A stretch of DNA of 64,000 nucleotides from Rhodoligotrophos sp. CJ14 (lineage in GTDB: Bacteria; Pseudomonadota; Alphaproteobacteria; Rhizobiales; Im1), in contig NZ_CP133319.1 of the NCBI RefSeq assembly GCF_038811545.1, positions 2,819,516 to 2,883,515 on the forward strand. Reading direction: 5' to 3'. The translations under genes and the position numbers were made by a program. Shown here piece after piece: positions 24,777-35,074 of this stretch. The notes beneath the pieces were generated by a model. That model had not been told where the DNA came from. It made no database searches and saw only the letters and a program-made list of their open reading frames with translations. Within the stretch, counting starts at the first letter, position 1. Each line of letters starts with the position of its first letter.

Positions 24777-25841
24777 ATGTTCGAGCCCTCTCCCCAGTCC
24801 AGCTTGCAATCTCGGAAAGCGCTTCTCGATGTGCTCGATGGCATCGATCCGCATCGTCGCCCTCTCTGGATGATGCGTCAGGCTGGTCGCTACCTCCCTG
24901 AATATCGTGAGCTTCGGGCGAAGGCCGGATCGTTCCTGTCCCTTTGCTACAATCCGCAGCTCGCCAGCGAGGTAACGCTTCAACCCCTCAACAGGTTCGA
25001 TTTCGACGCAGCTATTCTGTTTGCTGACATTCTGCTGATCCCACAGGCGCTCGGCGCGTCCTTGAGTTTTCAAGCCGGCGATGGTCCGGTGCTCTCCACG
25101 GTGAGAAGCAGCGCCGATCTGGCAGGTCTCAGCGCAGATAGGGTCAGCGATTTGCTCGCACCTGTCTATGACACCGTTGCGCGCGTCGCAGCGCTCAAGC
25201 CCGAGGGTGTGGCGCTCATCGGGTTCTGCGGCGCACCATGGACTGTTGCGAGCTATATGATCGAAGGGCGGAGCTCAACCCGGCGAGAAGCGCGGCTTGC
25301 GGCCATTCTTGCCCCGTCCTGGTTCCAAGCGCTGATCGACCTTATCGTCGAGGCGTCCATCGAATACCTCGTCAGCCAAGTACGCGCCGGTGCCGAGGCC
25401 GTCCAGATTTTTGACAGCTGGGCGGGTGATCTACCGGCGCATTGCTTCGAGCGATGGTGCATCGAGCCGGTGAGGCAGATTATTGACGGTGTGCGCGCCC
25501 AGATCCCTGAGGCCCGGGTGATTGGCTTTCCCCGAGCTGCGGGCACCAACCTTCTTGATTTCGCACAGCGCGTTCCCGTCAATGCTGTGGCGGTCGATGC
25601 CGGTGTCTCCCCTAGGGTGATGGGCCGGGATCTTGCTCCCCTTTGTGCGGTCCAAGGCAATATTGATCCCCTGGTTTTGCTTGCCGGAGGGGCTGCGCTT
25701 GATGCAGCTGTCGATGACTTGGCAGCCGCGATCCCGAAGCGCCGCCATATCGCAAATCTGGGCCATGGCATTCTGCCCGAGACACCCATTGCCCATGTGG
25801 ATGCTCTCGTGGCCCGTGTCCGCCTGCATGATGGGTTGTGA
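24777..25841 (+). CDS. hemE: Uroporphyrinogen decarboxylase
   Basis: A 354-residue enzyme that removes four carboxyl groups from uroporphyrinogen III to give coproporphyrinogen III. The signature RPLWMMRQAGRYLPEYR (28-44) carries the two catalytic arginines; FDAAILFADILLIP holds the catalytic Asp, and FCGAPWTVASYMIEG and QIFDSWAGDL are family blocks. The C-terminal NLGHGILPETP is intact. It is followed after three bases by hemJ, so the two late heme steps are paired. It borders the candidate origin, a placement seen across alphaproteobacteria. Confidence 0.97.
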   Translation: MFEPSPQSSLQSRKALLDVLDGIDPHRRPLWMMRQAGRYLPEYRELRAKAGSFLSLCYNPQLASEVTLQPLNRFDFDAAILFADILLIPQALGASLSFQAGDGPVLSTVRSSADLAGLSADRVSDLLAPVYDTVARVAALKPEGVALIGFCGAPWTVASYMIEGRSSTRREARLAAILAPSWFQALIDLIVEASIEYLVSQVRAGAEAVQIFDSWAGDLPAHCFERWCIEPVRQIIDGVRAQIPEARVIGFPRAAGTNLLDFAQRVPVNAVAVDAGVSPRVMGRDLAPLCAVQGNIDPLVLLAGGAALDAAVDDLAAAIPKRRHIANLGHGILPETPIAHVDALVARVRLHDGL

Positions 25842-25844
25842 GCC

Positions 25845-26282
25845 ATGGCAGCATGGTATGAGTGGCTCAAGGCCTTTCACATCATCGCCCTCATTTCCTG
25901 GATGGCGGGCATGCTTTATCTGCCGCGCCTCTTTGTCTATCACTGTGGGGCTGAGGTCGGCAGCACCCAAAGTGAGACCTTCAAGGTCATGGAGCGGCGG
26001 CTCTACCGGGCCATCATGGCGCCTGCGATGGCAGCGACATGGACTTTTGGCTTGTTATTGGCCTGGACCCTCAGCCCTAGCCTATGGAGCAGTGGCTGGA
26101 TCTATGCGAAACTGCTTCTGGTGGTCGGAATGAGTGGGATGCACGGGTTTCTCGGCAAGGAACTGGGGCGTTTTGCGAGGGATGAAAACACCCGTCCAGC
26201 GCGCTTTTTTCGCATCTTGAACGAGGTTCCGACCGTCCTGATGATCGCCATTGTCCTTCTTGTCGTACTCAAGCCGTTTTGA
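25845..26282 (+). CDS. hemJ: Protoporphyrinogen oxidase HemJ
   Basis: A 145-residue membrane protein with four predicted helices. HIIALISWMAGMLYLPRLFVYH contains the conserved His of helix 1 that serves as a heme ligand; a cytoplasmic stretch with TFKVMERRLYRAIM follows, then WIYAKLLLVVGMSGMHGFLG with a further His, and RFFRILNEVPTVLMIAIV near the end. This is the HemJ form of protoporphyrinogen IX oxidase, common in alphaproteobacteria without HemG or HemY. Direct coupling to hemE supports the call. Confidence 0.93.
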   Translation: MAAWYEWLKAFHIIALISWMAGMLYLPRLFVYHCGAEVGSTQSETFKVMERRLYRAIMAPAMAATWTFGLLLAWTLSPSLWSSGWIYAKLLLVVGMSGMHGFLGKELGRFARDENTRPARFFRILNEVPTVLMIAIVLLVVLKPF

Positions 26283-26502
26283 GGCCTTGCGAAACTTGTT
26301 TAAAAGCCCGCGCCGATTTGCTACATTGATGTGAACCGCAGGGTAGGTTGCTACCATAGAAGCGGATCTGGTACGTATTTCGGTACCTCTCTGTGTCCTT
26401 TCCTTCCATTGCTTGTATCTGATGAAGGCATAGGCCGCTCAGGCCAATTGTCGATTCACTCGTCAGACAGCACCTCAACGCCTGTAAGATATCCGGTGCA
26501 TC
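26283..26502 (+). promoter_or_regulatory. Leader and promoter region of rho
   Basis: No coding frame is convincing in these 220 bases. TTGTTT (26296-26301) with TACATT-like bases about 20 downstream may be a promoter. A GGTACGTATTTCGGTACC inverted repeat (about 26371-26388) could fold in a long leader, in line with the known autoregulation of rho in other bacteria. Confidence 0.35.
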
Positions 26503-27786
26503 ATGACCGACCTCTCTGGACTCAAGGAAACCAAGCTCCACGAATTGAAGCAGAAGGCACCCGCCGAGCTGCTGATGATGGCCGAAGAGCTCGAAATCGA
26601 GAATGCGAGTGCTCTGCGAAAGCAGGAGCTCGTTTTCGCCATTCTCAAGAGCTTGGCGCAACGGGATATCGACATTATCGGGGAAGGGGTGGTCGAGGTT
26701 TTGCAGGATGGCTTCGGCTTCCTGCGTTCACCTGATGCGAACTACCTGCCGGGACCTGATGATATCTATGTGAGCCCCAGCCAGATCCGGCGATTCAATC
26801 TGCGCACCGGCGATACTGTCGAGGGCCAGATCCGCAGCCCCAAGGAAGGCGAGCGCTACTTTGCGCTGCTCAAGGTCAATACGATCAATTTCGAGGATCC
26901 CGAGAAAACCCGGCACAAGATCCATTTCGACAATTTGACGCCGCTCTATCCCGATGAGCGGCTCGAAATGGAGATTGGTGATCCGACCGTCCGGGATCTC
27001 TCCTCCCGTGTCATCGGCCTGGTGGCCCCTCTCGGTAAGGGGCAGCGCGGATTGATCGTGGCCCCGCCACGCACGGGTAAGACCGTGCTGCTGCAGAACA
27101 TCGCACATTCCATCACCACCAACCATCCGGAATGCTATCTGATCGTCCTTCTCATCGATGAACGTCCCGAGGAAGTTACCGATATGAAGCGCTCTGTGCG
27201 CGGCGAGGTGGTGAGTTCGACTTTCGATGAGCCGGCGACCCGCCACGTACAGGTCGCGGAAATGGTGATCGAAAAGGCCAAGCGCCTGGTCGAGCATCGG
27301 CGTGACGTGGTTATCCTCTTGGATTCGATCACCAGGCTGGGTCGTGCCTATAATACGGTGGTGCCGTCTTCGGGGAAGGTTCTAACCGGCGGTGTCGATG
27401 CCAATGCTCTCCAGCGTCCGAAGCGCTTTTTCGGTGCGGCCCGCAATATCGAAGAGGGCGGCTCGCTCACCATCATCGCAACCGCGCTGATCGACACTGG
27501 CAGCCGCATGGATGAAGTGATCTTCGAGGAGTTCAAGGGTACCGGCAATTCGGAAATCGTTCTCGACCGGAAGGTGGCGGATAAGCGTGTCTTCCCCGCG
27601 ATCGATATCATTCGCTCCGGCACCCGGAAGGAAGAGCTGCTGGTTCGCCCGGATGAGCTGAAGCGGATGTATGTGTTGCGTCGCATCCTGTCACAAATGG
27701 GTACGGTGGACGCGATCGAGTTCCTGCTCGACAAGATCAAGCAGACCAAGAGCAATGCTGATCTGTTCCAGATGATGAACAACTAG
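26503..27786 (+). CDS. rho: Transcription termination factor Rho
   Basis: A 427-residue hexameric RNA-dependent ATPase that ends transcription. Residues 1-45 are the helical N-terminal domain ([20 protein letters not shown]), about 50-125 the cold-shock-like RNA-binding domain ([20 protein letters not shown]). The ATPase domain has Walker A APPRTGKT at 187-194, the Rho signature [13 protein letters not shown], Walker [17 protein letters not shown] and the R-loop area [12 protein letters not shown]. The protein ends with a normal C-terminus (LFQMMNN). Length is standard and there is no insertion. Confidence 0.98.
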   Translation: MTDLSGLKETKLHELKQKAPAELLMMAEELEIENASALRKQELVFAILKSLAQRDIDIIGEGVVEVLQDGFGFLRSPDANYLPGPDDIYVSPSQIRRFNLRTGDTVEGQIRSPKEGERYFALLKVNTINFEDPEKTRHKIHFDNLTPLYPDERLEMEIGDPTVRDLSSRVIGLVAPLGKGQRGLIVAPPRTGKTVLLQNIAHSITTNHPECYLIVLLIDERPEEVTDMKRSVRGEVVSSTFDEPATRHVQVAEMVIEKAKRLVEHRRDVVILLDSITRLGRAYNTVVPSSGKVLTGGVDANALQRPKRFFGAARNIEEGGSLTIIATALIDTGSRMDEVIFEEFKGTGNSEIVLDRKVADKRVFPAIDIIRSGTRKEELLVRPDELKRMYVLRRILSQMGTVDAIEFLLDKIKQTKSNADLFQMMNN

Positions 27787-27801
27787 CCTAAGCCGGCGAA
27801 A

Positions 27802-27828
27802 AGGCGATGGCGATATCTCCGATCGCCT
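27802..27828 (+). terminator. Possible hairpin after rho
   Basis: AGGCGAT and ATCGCCT can pair across 13 bases, starting 15 bases after the rho stop. No U-run follows, so it may be a weak or factor-dependent end. Confidence 0.35.
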
Positions 27829-27913
27829 GCTTGCGTCTTGCGGTGATCATTATCCTCGGTGCAAACCAGCCACGCTCTCTCGAACACCCCTTACTGTATG
27901 CGTGTAAACGGAA

Positions 27914-29239
27914 ATGCGGATGAACCCGGATCAGGAGACGATCTATGCATTGTCTTCTGGGCCGGGGCGTGCCGCCATCGCGTTGGTTCGTCTGTCCGGA
28001 CCTGAGAGCCGTCAGGCCGCGCTCTCCTTGTGTGGCGGGGTACCTCCGCCTCGGCGCGCCTCATTGCAGGCCATTAAGGACCCTGAGACCACCGAGCTGA
28101 TCGATCATGGCATCGTGATCTGGCTGCCTGGACCGGCGACCTTTTCCGGTGAGGATATGCTGGAGCTCCAGATCCATGGAGGGCCAGCGGTGGTTGCAGC
28201 TTTGTTCCGGGCTTTGAACAAATTGCCGAAGCTGCGTCCGGCAGAACGGGGCGAGTTCTCGCGCCGCGCTGTTGAAAATGGCCGGATGGGTCTCGTCGAT
28301 GCGGAAGGGCTGGCTGACCTCATCGCTGCGGAAACTGACGCGCAGCGGACACTTGCGCTTCAGCAAGCCAATGGGCTACTCGACGAAATTTACGAGAGTT
28401 GGCGACGGCGACTGCTGGTCATCAGCGCCCATCTCGAGGCCCATATTGATTTCGTTGACGAAGAGGACGTGCCCCCCAGTGTTGCAGCCGGGGTGCGGAC
28501 GCAGGCAACTGAATTGGCTGAGGAGATCGGCTCTTTTCTGGATGATGCACGGGCAGGGGAGCGGCTGCGCGAAGGGGTGAGCGTCGTCATTGCCGGCCCG
28601 CCAAATGCGGGCAAGTCGAGCCTTCTGAACCGGCTTGCACGCCGTGACGTAGCAATCGTGGCGGATCGTCCCGGTACCACGCGCGATGTCATTGAGGTGC
28701 ATCTCGACCTCAATGGGTATCCGGTGGTCCTGGTTGACACGGCGGGCTTGCGTGAGGCAACTACCGATGATGTGGAGGATGAGGGGATCCGCCGGGCTCG
28801 CAAGCGCGCGGCGGAAGCTGCTCTCGTCCTTTGGGTTACGAGTGCCGACACGGGCTTGACCCCGCCGAGCCAAGCGCTCGAGGCAAAGTCGCTGTGGGTG
28901 ATCAACAAAAGTGATCTGGGCCTGCCCGATTCCTCGGGAGCTATTCCGGTCTCGGCGCGAACCGGCGAGGGGATCGCAACGCTCATCGGCGCCTTGACGA
29001 GAGAAGTCTCGCGGCTGCTCGCTGGTGCCCAGGAAAGGCCTATGCTGACCCGCGAGCGTCATCGGGTTGCCTTGCGGAATTGCCGAGACCATTTGCTGGC
29101 GGCGGCAGAGGCATCGGCAGATGAATTGATGGCCGAAGACCTCAGGCGCGCCGCCTGGCAGCTTGGCCGATTGGTCGGGCGGATTGACATTGAGGACATC
29201 CTTGGCCAGATCTTCTCGGAATTTTGCATCGGCAAGTGA
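27914..29239 (+). CDS. mnmE: tRNA modification GTPase MnmE
   Basis: A 441-residue GTPase that works with MnmG to put the carboxymethylaminomethyl group on wobble uridine 34. The N-terminal folate-binding domain starts with DQETIYALSSGPGRAAIALV; the helical domain surrounds a G domain with GPPNAGKSSLLN near 227, DRPGTTRDV, DTAGL and NKSD. The protein ends in FCIGK, whose Cys is the conserved catalytic residue. Two ATGs (27914 and 27920) are possible starts. mnmG follows after 45 bases with a parS site between. Confidence 0.97.
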   Translation: MRMNPDQETIYALSSGPGRAAIALVRLSGPESRQAALSLCGGVPPPRRASLQAIKDPETTELIDHGIVIWLPGPATFSGEDMLELQIHGGPAVVAALFRALNKLPKLRPAERGEFSRRAVENGRMGLVDAEGLADLIAAETDAQRTLALQQANGLLDEIYESWRRRLLVISAHLEAHIDFVDEEDVPPSVAAGVRTQATELAEEIGSFLDDARAGERLREGVSVVIAGPPNAGKSSLLNRLARRDVAIVADRPGTTRDVIEVHLDLNGYPVVLVDTAGLREATTDDVEDEGIRRARKRAAEAALVLWVTSADTGLTPPSQALEAKSLWVINKSDLGLPDSSGAIPVSARTGEGIATLIGALTREVSRLLAGAQERPMLTRERHRVALRNCRDHLLAAAEASADELMAEDLRRAAWQLGRLVGRIDIEDILGQIFSEFCIGK

Positions 29240-29255
29240 CGTTTCACGTGAAACA
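29240..29255. promoter_or_regulatory. parS-like site 2
   Basis: CGTTTCACGTGAAACA differs from TGTTTCACGTGAAACA only at the first base and has a perfect 14-bp palindrome core. It fills the mnmE-mnmG gap, about 2.6 kb before parA. This is the best parS match in the window. Confidence 0.85.
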
Positions 29256-29284
29256 TCGTTTATGTCACCCGCTAGAGTGGAATC

Positions 29285-31153
29285 ATGGACGAGCTGAGTT
29301 TTGATGTCGTCGTCATTGGCGGCGGCCATGCGGGTTGCGAGGCTGCGGCCGCGGCTGCGCGGTTTGGCGCGCGAACAGCATTGGTCACCCACCGCCGCGA
29401 CACCATCGGCGAGATGTCTTGCAACCCTGCGATTGGCGGGCTGGGAAAGGGACACCTGGTCCGCGAAATCGATGCGCTCGACGGCCTGATGGGCCGGGTC
29501 ATCGATGAAGCCGGCATCCAGTTCCGCCTGTTGAACAGGAGCAAGGGCCCTGCGGTGCGCGGTCCTCGGGCCCAGGCGGACCGGGCGCTCTACCGGGCGG
29601 CAATGCAACGCGAACTGGCCGCGATCTCGAACCTCATGATCATCGAGGGTGCAGCGGCCGATATTTCGGAGCAGGGCGCCGGCGTAACTGGCGTGGTGCT
29701 CGAAGACGGAAGGAAGATTGGCACCCGTTCCGTGGTTCTCACTACTGGGACCTTTCTCCGGGGTGTCATCCATATTGGGGAACGGCAAATCCCTGCGGGA
29801 CGGGTCGGCGAACAGCCGTCTCGCTTGTTGGCAGAGCGGCTTGCCCGTCTTGATCTCGCAATGGGCCGCCTGAAAACGGGGACGCCGGCACGGCTTGATG
29901 GGCGCACGATTGCCTGGGAGCGCCTCGAAGAGCAGAAGGGGGACGAGACCCCATACCCGTTCTCATTCCTCACCGATCAGATTCGCCAGACTCAGATCTC
30001 CTGTCACATCACCCAGACCACCGAGGCGACCCATCGGATCATCGCCGATAATCTCTCGAAATCCGCCATCTATTCCGGTGCGATTACCGGCACCGGTCCG
30101 CGCTATTGCCCCTCTATCGAGGACAAGATCGTCCGCTTTAAGGACCGTGAAAGCCACCAGATCTTCCTGGAGCCGGAGGGATTGGACGATCATACGGTCT
30201 ATCCCAATGGCATCTCCACGTCGCTTCCTGAGCCTGTGCAGGATGCGTTCCTGCGGACCATTCCCGGGCTGGAGCATGTGCGGGTGCTGCGGCCGGGCTA
30301 TGCGATCGAATATGACTATATCGATCCGCGCGAGTTGAGCCCTGGTCTCGAGTGTAAGCGGATGCGGGGCCTGTTCCTTGCTGGTCAGATCAATGGGACG
30401 ACAGGCTACGAGGAGGCCGCGGCCCAGGGCCTTGTGGCGGGACTGAATGCGGCTCGGCACGCAGGGGGCTCTCCCTCGATCACGATCGATCGCACCCAGG
30501 CCTATATCGGTGTGATGATCGATGACCTCGTCACCCGCGGTGTCACCGAACCCTATCGAATGTTCACGTCGCGCGCGGAATATCGTCTGGTCCTCCGCGC
30601 CGACAATGCCGACCAGCGGCTCACGGATATGGGCGCAGCCTGGGGTGTCGTCGGACCCGATCGCCTTAGGGCTTACCGGGCGCGCAAAGCGGTACTGGAC
30701 CGGGCCATTGCGATGGCGCGCGACCACCAGCTCACCCCCGACGAAGCGGCACGTCACGGTCTCAAGGTGAACCGCGACGGCATCCGGCGATCCGCCCTGG
30801 CGCTATTGGCAATTCCCGGTGTTGTCATTGATGACATTATCCGGGTATGGCCGGAATTTAAGACCTTGCCAGTCTTTGCCCTGGAGCAGCTCGAGGCGAC
30901 AGCGCTCTATTCCGGCTATTTGGAAAGGCAAGAGCGAGATGTGGAGGCCTTTCGGAGGGACGAGCAGCGTTCGATCCCAGCCGATCTGGACTATGGAGCA
31001 ATCCCTGGGCTTTCCACGGAAGTTCGGCACAAGCTCGCGCGCGTAAGGCCGGCAACCCTGGGGCAGGCGGGTCGTATTGATGGCGTCACACCTGTCGCGC
31101 TCACCCTCCTCCTCGCCTATCTAAAGCGCGAGGAGAAGCGCAGCTCCGCATGA
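29285..31153 (+). CDS. mnmG: tRNA uridine-5-carboxymethylaminomethyl synthase subunit MnmG
   Basis: A 622-residue FAD protein, partner of Mnm[15 protein letters not shown] is the FAD motif, [23 protein letters not shown] the MnmG signature, [13 protein letters not shown] and [11 protein letters not shown] follow, and the C-terminal helical part ([25 protein letters not shown]) binds MnmE and tRNA. Length is normal. Its TGA overlaps the rsmG ATG by four bases. Confidence 0.98.
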   Translation: MDELSFDVVVIGGGHAGCEAAAAAARFGARTALVTHRRDTIGEMSCNPAIGGLGKGHLVREIDALDGLMGRVIDEAGIQFRLLNRSKGPAVRGPRAQADRALYRAAMQRELAAISNLMIIEGAAADISEQGAGVTGVVLEDGRKIGTRSVVLTTGTFLRGVIHIGERQIPAGRVGEQPSRLLAERLARLDLAMGRLKTGTPARLDGRTIAWERLEEQKGDETPYPFSFLTDQIRQTQISCHITQTTEATHRIIADNLSKSAIYSGAITGTGPRYCPSIEDKIVRFKDRESHQIFLEPEGLDDHTVYPNGISTSLPEPVQDAFLRTIPGLEHVRVLRPGYAIEYDYIDPRELSPGLECKRMRGLFLAGQINGTTGYEEAAAQGLVAGLNAARHAGGSPSITIDRTQAYIGVMIDDLVTRGVTEPYRMFTSRAEYRLVLRADNADQRLTDMGAAWGVVGPDRLRAYRARKAVLDRAIAMARDHQLTPDEAARHGLKVNRDGIRRSALALLAIPGVVIDDIIRVWPEFKTLPVFALEQLEATALYSGYLERQERDVEAFRRDEQRSIPADLDYGAIPGLSTEVRHKLARVRPATLGQAGRIDGVTPVALTLLLAYLKREEKRSSA

Positions 31154-31806
31154 CTGAGTTTGATTCGGACCCGGAAGCGATTGCTGCCGCATTCGGTGTT
31201 TCACGTGAATCAGTCGGTGCGCTCGCTCAGTATGTCGAGCTCCTCATTCGATGGAATCGGGCCATAAACCTGGTGGCCAATAGCGAACCTGGTCATATCT
31301 GGACCCGGCATGTCGCGGATAGCCTGCAGCTTCATGCTTTCCTGAATGAGGGCCAAGCGGTGATTGACCTCGGCTCGGGCGCAGGATTTCCTGGCATCCC
31401 TCTCGCCATTGCGCGGGCTAATCGGGCTGGGACGAGCCCGGTATATCTCGTCGAGAGCAATCGCAAAAAGGCGGCTTTTCTCGCGAATGCAGTGCGCGTG
31501 ACCGGCGCCATAGCCGAGGTCATACCGCGGCGAATCGAAGATGTCGGCCCGGAAGATCTCACACCGCGACCCGCGTGGATTGTCGCGCGCGCCTTGGCAC
31601 CTCTGCCAAAATTGCTCCATCTGGCGAAACCGTTCCTGCAAACCGGAGCAAAAGCACTGTTCCTGAAGGGACAAGATGTGGAGAGCGAGTTGACCGCTGC
31701 GTCTAAATCTTGGAGAATCAACGCAGATGTTTACCCCAGCGTGGTGGACCGGTCAGGTCGTATTCTGCTGATAAGCCACGCCGAGCGTATGGATGAGACG
31801 TCATGA
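31150..31806 (+). CDS. rsmG: 16S rRNA (guanine527-N7)-methyltransferase
   Basis: A 218-residue SAM-dependent methyltransferase of GidB type. [18 protein letters not shown] is the SAM-binding loop, [11 protein letters not shown] the acidic second motif, and [15 protein letters not shown] the family block. It overlaps mnmG and parA by four bases each, so mnmG-rsmG-parA-parB is probably one transcript. A parS-like palindrome lies inside its coding sequence at residues 16-21. Confidence 0.96.
   Translation: MTEFDSDPEAIAAAFGVSRESVGALAQYVELLIRWNRAINLVANSEPGHIWTRHVADSLQLHAFLNEGQAVIDLGSGAGFPGIPLAIARANRAGTSPVYLVESNRKKAAFLANAVRVTGAIAEVIPRRIEDVGPEDLTPRPAWIVARALAPLPKLLHLAKPFLQTGAKALFLKGQDVESELTAASKSWRINADVYPSVVDRSGRILLISHAERMDETS
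31197..31212. promoter_or_regulatory. parS-like site 3
   Basis: TGTTTCACGTGAATCA has one mismatch to the consensus. It lies within rsmG, where it encodes residues around VSRES, about 0.6 kb before parA. Confidence 0.75.
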
Positions 31807-32624
31807 CAGCCGAGGCTTCATCCTCTCAATGTCAACCGCGGGTGCTTGCCGTCGCCAATCAAAAGGGTGGCGTCGGCAAGACGACGACAGCCATTAACCT
31901 CGGCACCGCCTTGGCCGCGGTGGGTGAGCAGGTGCTGATCATCGACCTCGACCCCCAGGGGAATGCGAGCACTGGCCTTGGCGTGCCGCGCACGGCGCAG
32001 ATGCGCTCCACTTACCACGTGTTGATCGGGGAGGCTCAGCTGCACCATGTCATTGCGGAATCGGGCATTCCGCGATTGGATTGCGCACCGTCCACGATGG
32101 ATCTGCTGGGCGCCGAAATCGAGCTGTCGGATTTTGAGCGCAAGACCTTTCGGCTGGCGGATGCCATTCAGGTTTTGGCCCGAGACACCGGGCTGCACTA
32201 TGATTACATCCTCCTCGACTGCCCGCCATCCCTCAACCTTCTCACCATTAATGCGTTCTGCGCGGCAGATGCGGTGCTCGTGCCATTGCAATGCGAATTC
32301 TTTGCCCTGGAAGGCTTGAGCCAGCTGCTGAAGACCGTGGACCGAGTGCGGCTTAACCTCAATCCGCGGCTGACCATCCAGGGGGTGGTGCTGACCATGT
32401 ATGACAAGCGGAACAGCCTCTCCGAGCAGGTGGCTGAGGATGTCCGAGGTGTGTTGGGCGAGAAGGTCTATGAAACGGTCATACCTCGTAACGTCCGGGT
32501 GTCGGAAGCGCCCTCGCATGGTAAACCCGTGCTCCTCTATGATAATAACTGCACGGGAAGTCAGGCCTATATCCGGCTCGCATCCGAAATGATTCGGCGC
32601 GAGCGCGCCTTAAGGGCAGCTTGA
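31803..32624 (+). CDS. parA: Chromosome partitioning ATPase ParA
   Basis: A 273-residue Walker-type ATPase that moves ParB-bound origins. The deviant Walker A KGGVGKTT is at 21-28, switch I has DLDPQGNASTGLG, Walker B is ILLDCPPSLNLLT, and EAPSHGKPV lies near the end. It has no long N-terminal HTH, which marks the chromosomal (Soj-like) form rather than the plasmid form. The ATG overlaps the rsmG stop. parB follows after 27 bases. Confidence 0.97.
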   Translation: MTAEASSSQCQPRVLAVANQKGGVGKTTTAINLGTALAAVGEQVLIIDLDPQGNASTGLGVPRTAQMRSTYHVLIGEAQLHHVIAESGIPRLDCAPSTMDLLGAEIELSDFERKTFRLADAIQVLARDTGLHYDYILLDCPPSLNLLTINAFCAADAVLVPLQCEFFALEGLSQLLKTVDRVRLNLNPRLTIQGVVLTMYDKRNSLSEQVAEDVRGVLGEKVYETVIPRNVRVSEAPSHGKPVLLYDNNCTGSQAYIRLASEMIRRERALRAA

Positions 32625-32651
32625 TTCGATCCCGTTCCGGAGCGGCGGCAG

Positions 32652-33527
32652 ATGGCACAAATACAGAGAAAACGATTGGGTCGCGGGCTCGCAGCCCTGA
32701 TCGGGGATGGGACCTCGGAGGAGGGCCTTGTCGAAGGGGCCCGTAGCTTCCGGCAAATGCCGATCGAGCATCTGATCCCGAGCCCACGCAATCCGCGAAA
32801 GACCTTCAGCGAGGCGGATGCAGAGGAGCTGGTGCAATCCGTTCGAATCAGAGGCGTGTTGCAGCCGCTTCTGGTCAGACCGCTGGATGATGGCCGTTAT
32901 GAAATCGTCGCTGGCGAGCGGCGTTGGCGCGCGGCGCAAAGGGCTGGCGTTCATGAGGTGCCGGTTCTCATCCGCGATCTCACTGATGCCGAAGCACTGG
33001 AAGTCGCGCTGATCGAGAATATCCAGCGCGCCGATCTCAATCCGGTCGAAGAGGCCGATGGATATCGCCAGCTTATGGAGCATTATGGCTATACCCAGCA
33101 GCAGCTCGCTGACGCGGTCGGCAAGAGCCGCAGCCATATCGCCAATACACTTCGCCTGCTGACGCTGCCCTCGCGCGTTGTGGGAATGCTCGAGCAGGGA
33201 GCACTTTCTGCCGGACATGCCCGCGCCCTCATCGCGACGGACCGGCCGGAGGAGCTTGCCGAGCAGATTATCGCGCAGGGCTTGAGCGTCCGCGAAACGG
33301 AGTCCTTGGCGCGGGCAGTGCAGGAAGAAGGCCAGCAGCGCCCATCAAGAACAAGACGGCCGGCCCACAAGGATGCCGACACGATCGCGCTGGAGAAGCG
33401 GCTTTATGAGGCATTGGGCCTTGCCGTGACCATCACGCATCGCGGCGAAGACGGGGGCGAGCTGCGTATCCGCTATAAGACGCTCGATCAGCTTGACTTT
33501 GTCTGCCACCGGCTTGCGGGCTCGTGA
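32652..33527 (+). CDS. parB: Chromosome partitioning protein ParB
   Basis: A 291-residue parS-binding CTP-dependent clamp. The N-terminus RKRLGRGLAALIG is the ParA-contact segment; IPSPRNPRKTF-type box I (LIPSPRNPRKTFSE), the CTPase motif GERRWRAAQRAG and IENIQRADLNPVEEA follow. The HTH near residues 140-165 (TQQQLADAVGKSRSHIANTL) reads parS. The C-terminal 60 residues are the dimer domain. Four matching parS-like sites lie within 17 kb. It converges on holA with an eight-base gap. Confidence 0.97.
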   Translation: MAQIQRKRLGRGLAALIGDGTSEEGLVEGARSFRQMPIEHLIPSPRNPRKTFSEADAEELVQSVRIRGVLQPLLVRPLDDGRYEIVAGERRWRAAQRAGVHEVPVLIRDLTDAEALEVALIENIQRADLNPVEEADGYRQLMEHYGYTQQQLADAVGKSRSHIANTLRLLTLPSRVVGMLEQGALSAGHARALIATDRPEELAEQIIAQGLSVRETESLARAVQEEGQQRPSRTRRPAHKDADTIALEKRLYEALGLAVTITHRGEDGGELRIRYKTLDQLDFVCHRLAGS

Positions 33528-33535
33528 CGCATGGG

Positions 33536-34570
33536 TCAGGCTGCGCGACGGGACTGAGCAGCACGCGAGAGCGTGAGAAAGAGCCGTCCGACCAAGGCAT
33601 GATCGAGCGGCGCCATCTGCCGCGTCCGCAGCTCATATTCCGCGATTGTCTTCCCAGCGGTGAGAAGCGCTTCCATTGGCCAAAGCGTAAGCTGCCGGGC
33701 AAGTGCAGACTGACGCTTGAAGAAAATTGGGGGGCGCGCCGCGGCAACCACTGCAGCGGCTTGGCCTGCTGATCGCATTTGGGCGCGAAGCCGGCGCAGA
33801 AGGCCGAGATGATTGGCGGCGCTGATCACCAGCGTGGCGGCATGTACACCGGAATCTTGCAATCGCGCTAATTGCTGATCGGTCGCAATCACATCCCCGC
33901 CAAAGGCCGCATCGAGGAGATCATCCACAGCAAGGGCGGAGGCATCGCCGGCAATTAGTGCGATGTCCTCGACCTCGATCCGCGATCGACCTTTGCCGTA
34001 AAGGCAAAGCTTCTCGATCTCGGTGCGCGAAAGGAGGCGGTCACCGCCGAGCAGTGAGGTGAAGAGGTCCAGCGCTTCCTCGCTGATGGCTATGCCTTCG
34101 CGCCGAAGGGCCGTCTCGACCATGGCATGGAGATCGGCATCGGAATCGGCATAGCAGGCAATGGCGACCGCATTTGGCGCCTGCTCCACCGTCTGCCGCA
34201 GCTTGTCTGATTTTTTGAGATTGCCTGCCTCGATGACGACCAGGGTGTCCCCTTGCGTATGGGGCAGGAAGCCGGCGACAGCTTTGGCGGTTGCGGCCCC
34301 GGCCGAACGCACCCAGACGACCCGCCGGCTGCCCATCAGCGACATGGCGAGTGCCTCATCGGCAAGCCGTCCGGGATCGGCCGCCAATGTTGCGTCCTCG
34401 ATGCGGGTTACAGAGAACGGATCATCCAGCGACCCCGCAGTATTGCGGACCAGCTGGGTGGCACGCTCGCGAACGAGCCCCTCGTCGCTGCCATGCAGCA
34501 GAACAATGGCGTAATCCGTTCCCGGCTTCTCAATGAAGCGCTCGGCGCGCGGTCCCTTGAGTTCAACCAT
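33536..34570 (-). CDS. holA: DNA polymerase III delta subunit
   Basis: A 344-residue AAA+-like protein that opens the sliding clamp in the clamp loader. AIVLLHGSDEGLVRERATQL at the N-terminus stands for the degenerate P-loop region, SLMGSRRVVWVRSA and TLVVIEAGNLKKSDKLRQ are family blocks, and TSLLGGDRLLSRTEIEKLCLY marks domain II. In most Rhizobiales holA is next to lptE and leuS; here those two lie about 16 kb away on the other strand. Confidence 0.92.
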   Translation of the reverse strand: MVELKGPRAERFIEKPGTDYAIVLLHGSDEGLVRERATQLVRNTAGSLDDPFSVTRIEDATLAADPGRLADEALAMSLMGSRRVVWVRSAGAATAKAVAGFLPHTQGDTLVVIEAGNLKKSDKLRQTVEQAPNAVAIACYADSDADLHAMVETALRREGIAISEEALDLFTSLLGGDRLLSRTEIEKLCLYGKGRSRIEVEDIALIAGDASALAVDDLLDAAFGGDVIATDQQLARLQDSGVHAATLVISAANHLGLLRRLRAQMRSAGQAAAVVAAARPPIFFKRQSALARQLTLWPMEALLTAGKTIAEYELRTRQMAPLDHALVGRLFLTLSRAAQSRRAA

Positions 34571-34603
34571 CCGGACCCATCGCTCCGAGCCAAGACGTGG
34601 CGG

Positions 34604-35074
34604 TCAAGCAGAGAACGAGCGCGCCTGTCGGAACAGCCTTTCGATGGCGCGCAGTTCATTCACGGTTTCGTCTACTCGCTGGGTGATGGCGGCAAGCACG
34701 ATCTCCGCAAAATCGGGAAATTCCTCAGCCACCCGATAGAAAAGCTGGCGCGTGAGCTTTAGGCATTTGACCTCGGTGCTCGCAACCACGGTAATACTAT
34801 AGGGCAAACCAGCGACCATCGAGCATTCCCCGATACAGGCCCCGGGCCCCACCAGCATGGGATCACCGCCCGTTTCCTGCGGATCGGCAACACGCGCACT
34901 GCCCGTCTCGATGATGTAAGCGGTCTGACTATGGTCACCCCTGGTGATCAGCGCCTGGCCCGGCTGGAAGCTCTCCGTCTCCATGGCAAAGGCTAAAAGC
35001 TGCAAGTGAGCATCTGCCGCCTCGGCAAATACTGGAATGCGTCTGAGGAGCTCGACCCGCGACCGAACGCTCAT
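34604..35074 (-). CDS. Cyclic-nucleotide-binding domain protein (no HTH)
   Basis: A 156-residue protein made of a single CRP/FNR-type cNMP-binding beta-barrel (PVFAEAADAHLQLLAFAMET, FQPGQALITRGDHSQTAYII, GPGACIGECSMVAG) and a short C-terminal helix. The usual DNA-binding HTH is missing, so it is not a classical transcription factor. Its start overlaps the stop of the response regulator by four bases, so both are probably made together. It may sense a nucleotide or act through another protein; ligand unknown. Confidence 0.8.
   Translation of the reverse strand: MSVRSRVELLRRIPVFAEAADAHLQLLAFAMETESFQPGQALITRGDHSQTAYIIETGSARVADPQETGGDPMLVGPGACIGECSMVAGLPYSITVVASTEVKCLKLTRQLFYRVAEEFPDFAEIVLAAITQRVDETVNELRAIERLFRQARSFSA

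Noticed and set aside
28376-29788. Long open frame on the minus strand across mnmE and mnmG
   Set aside because: It runs antisense through two certain genes and a parS site; its product has no family features.
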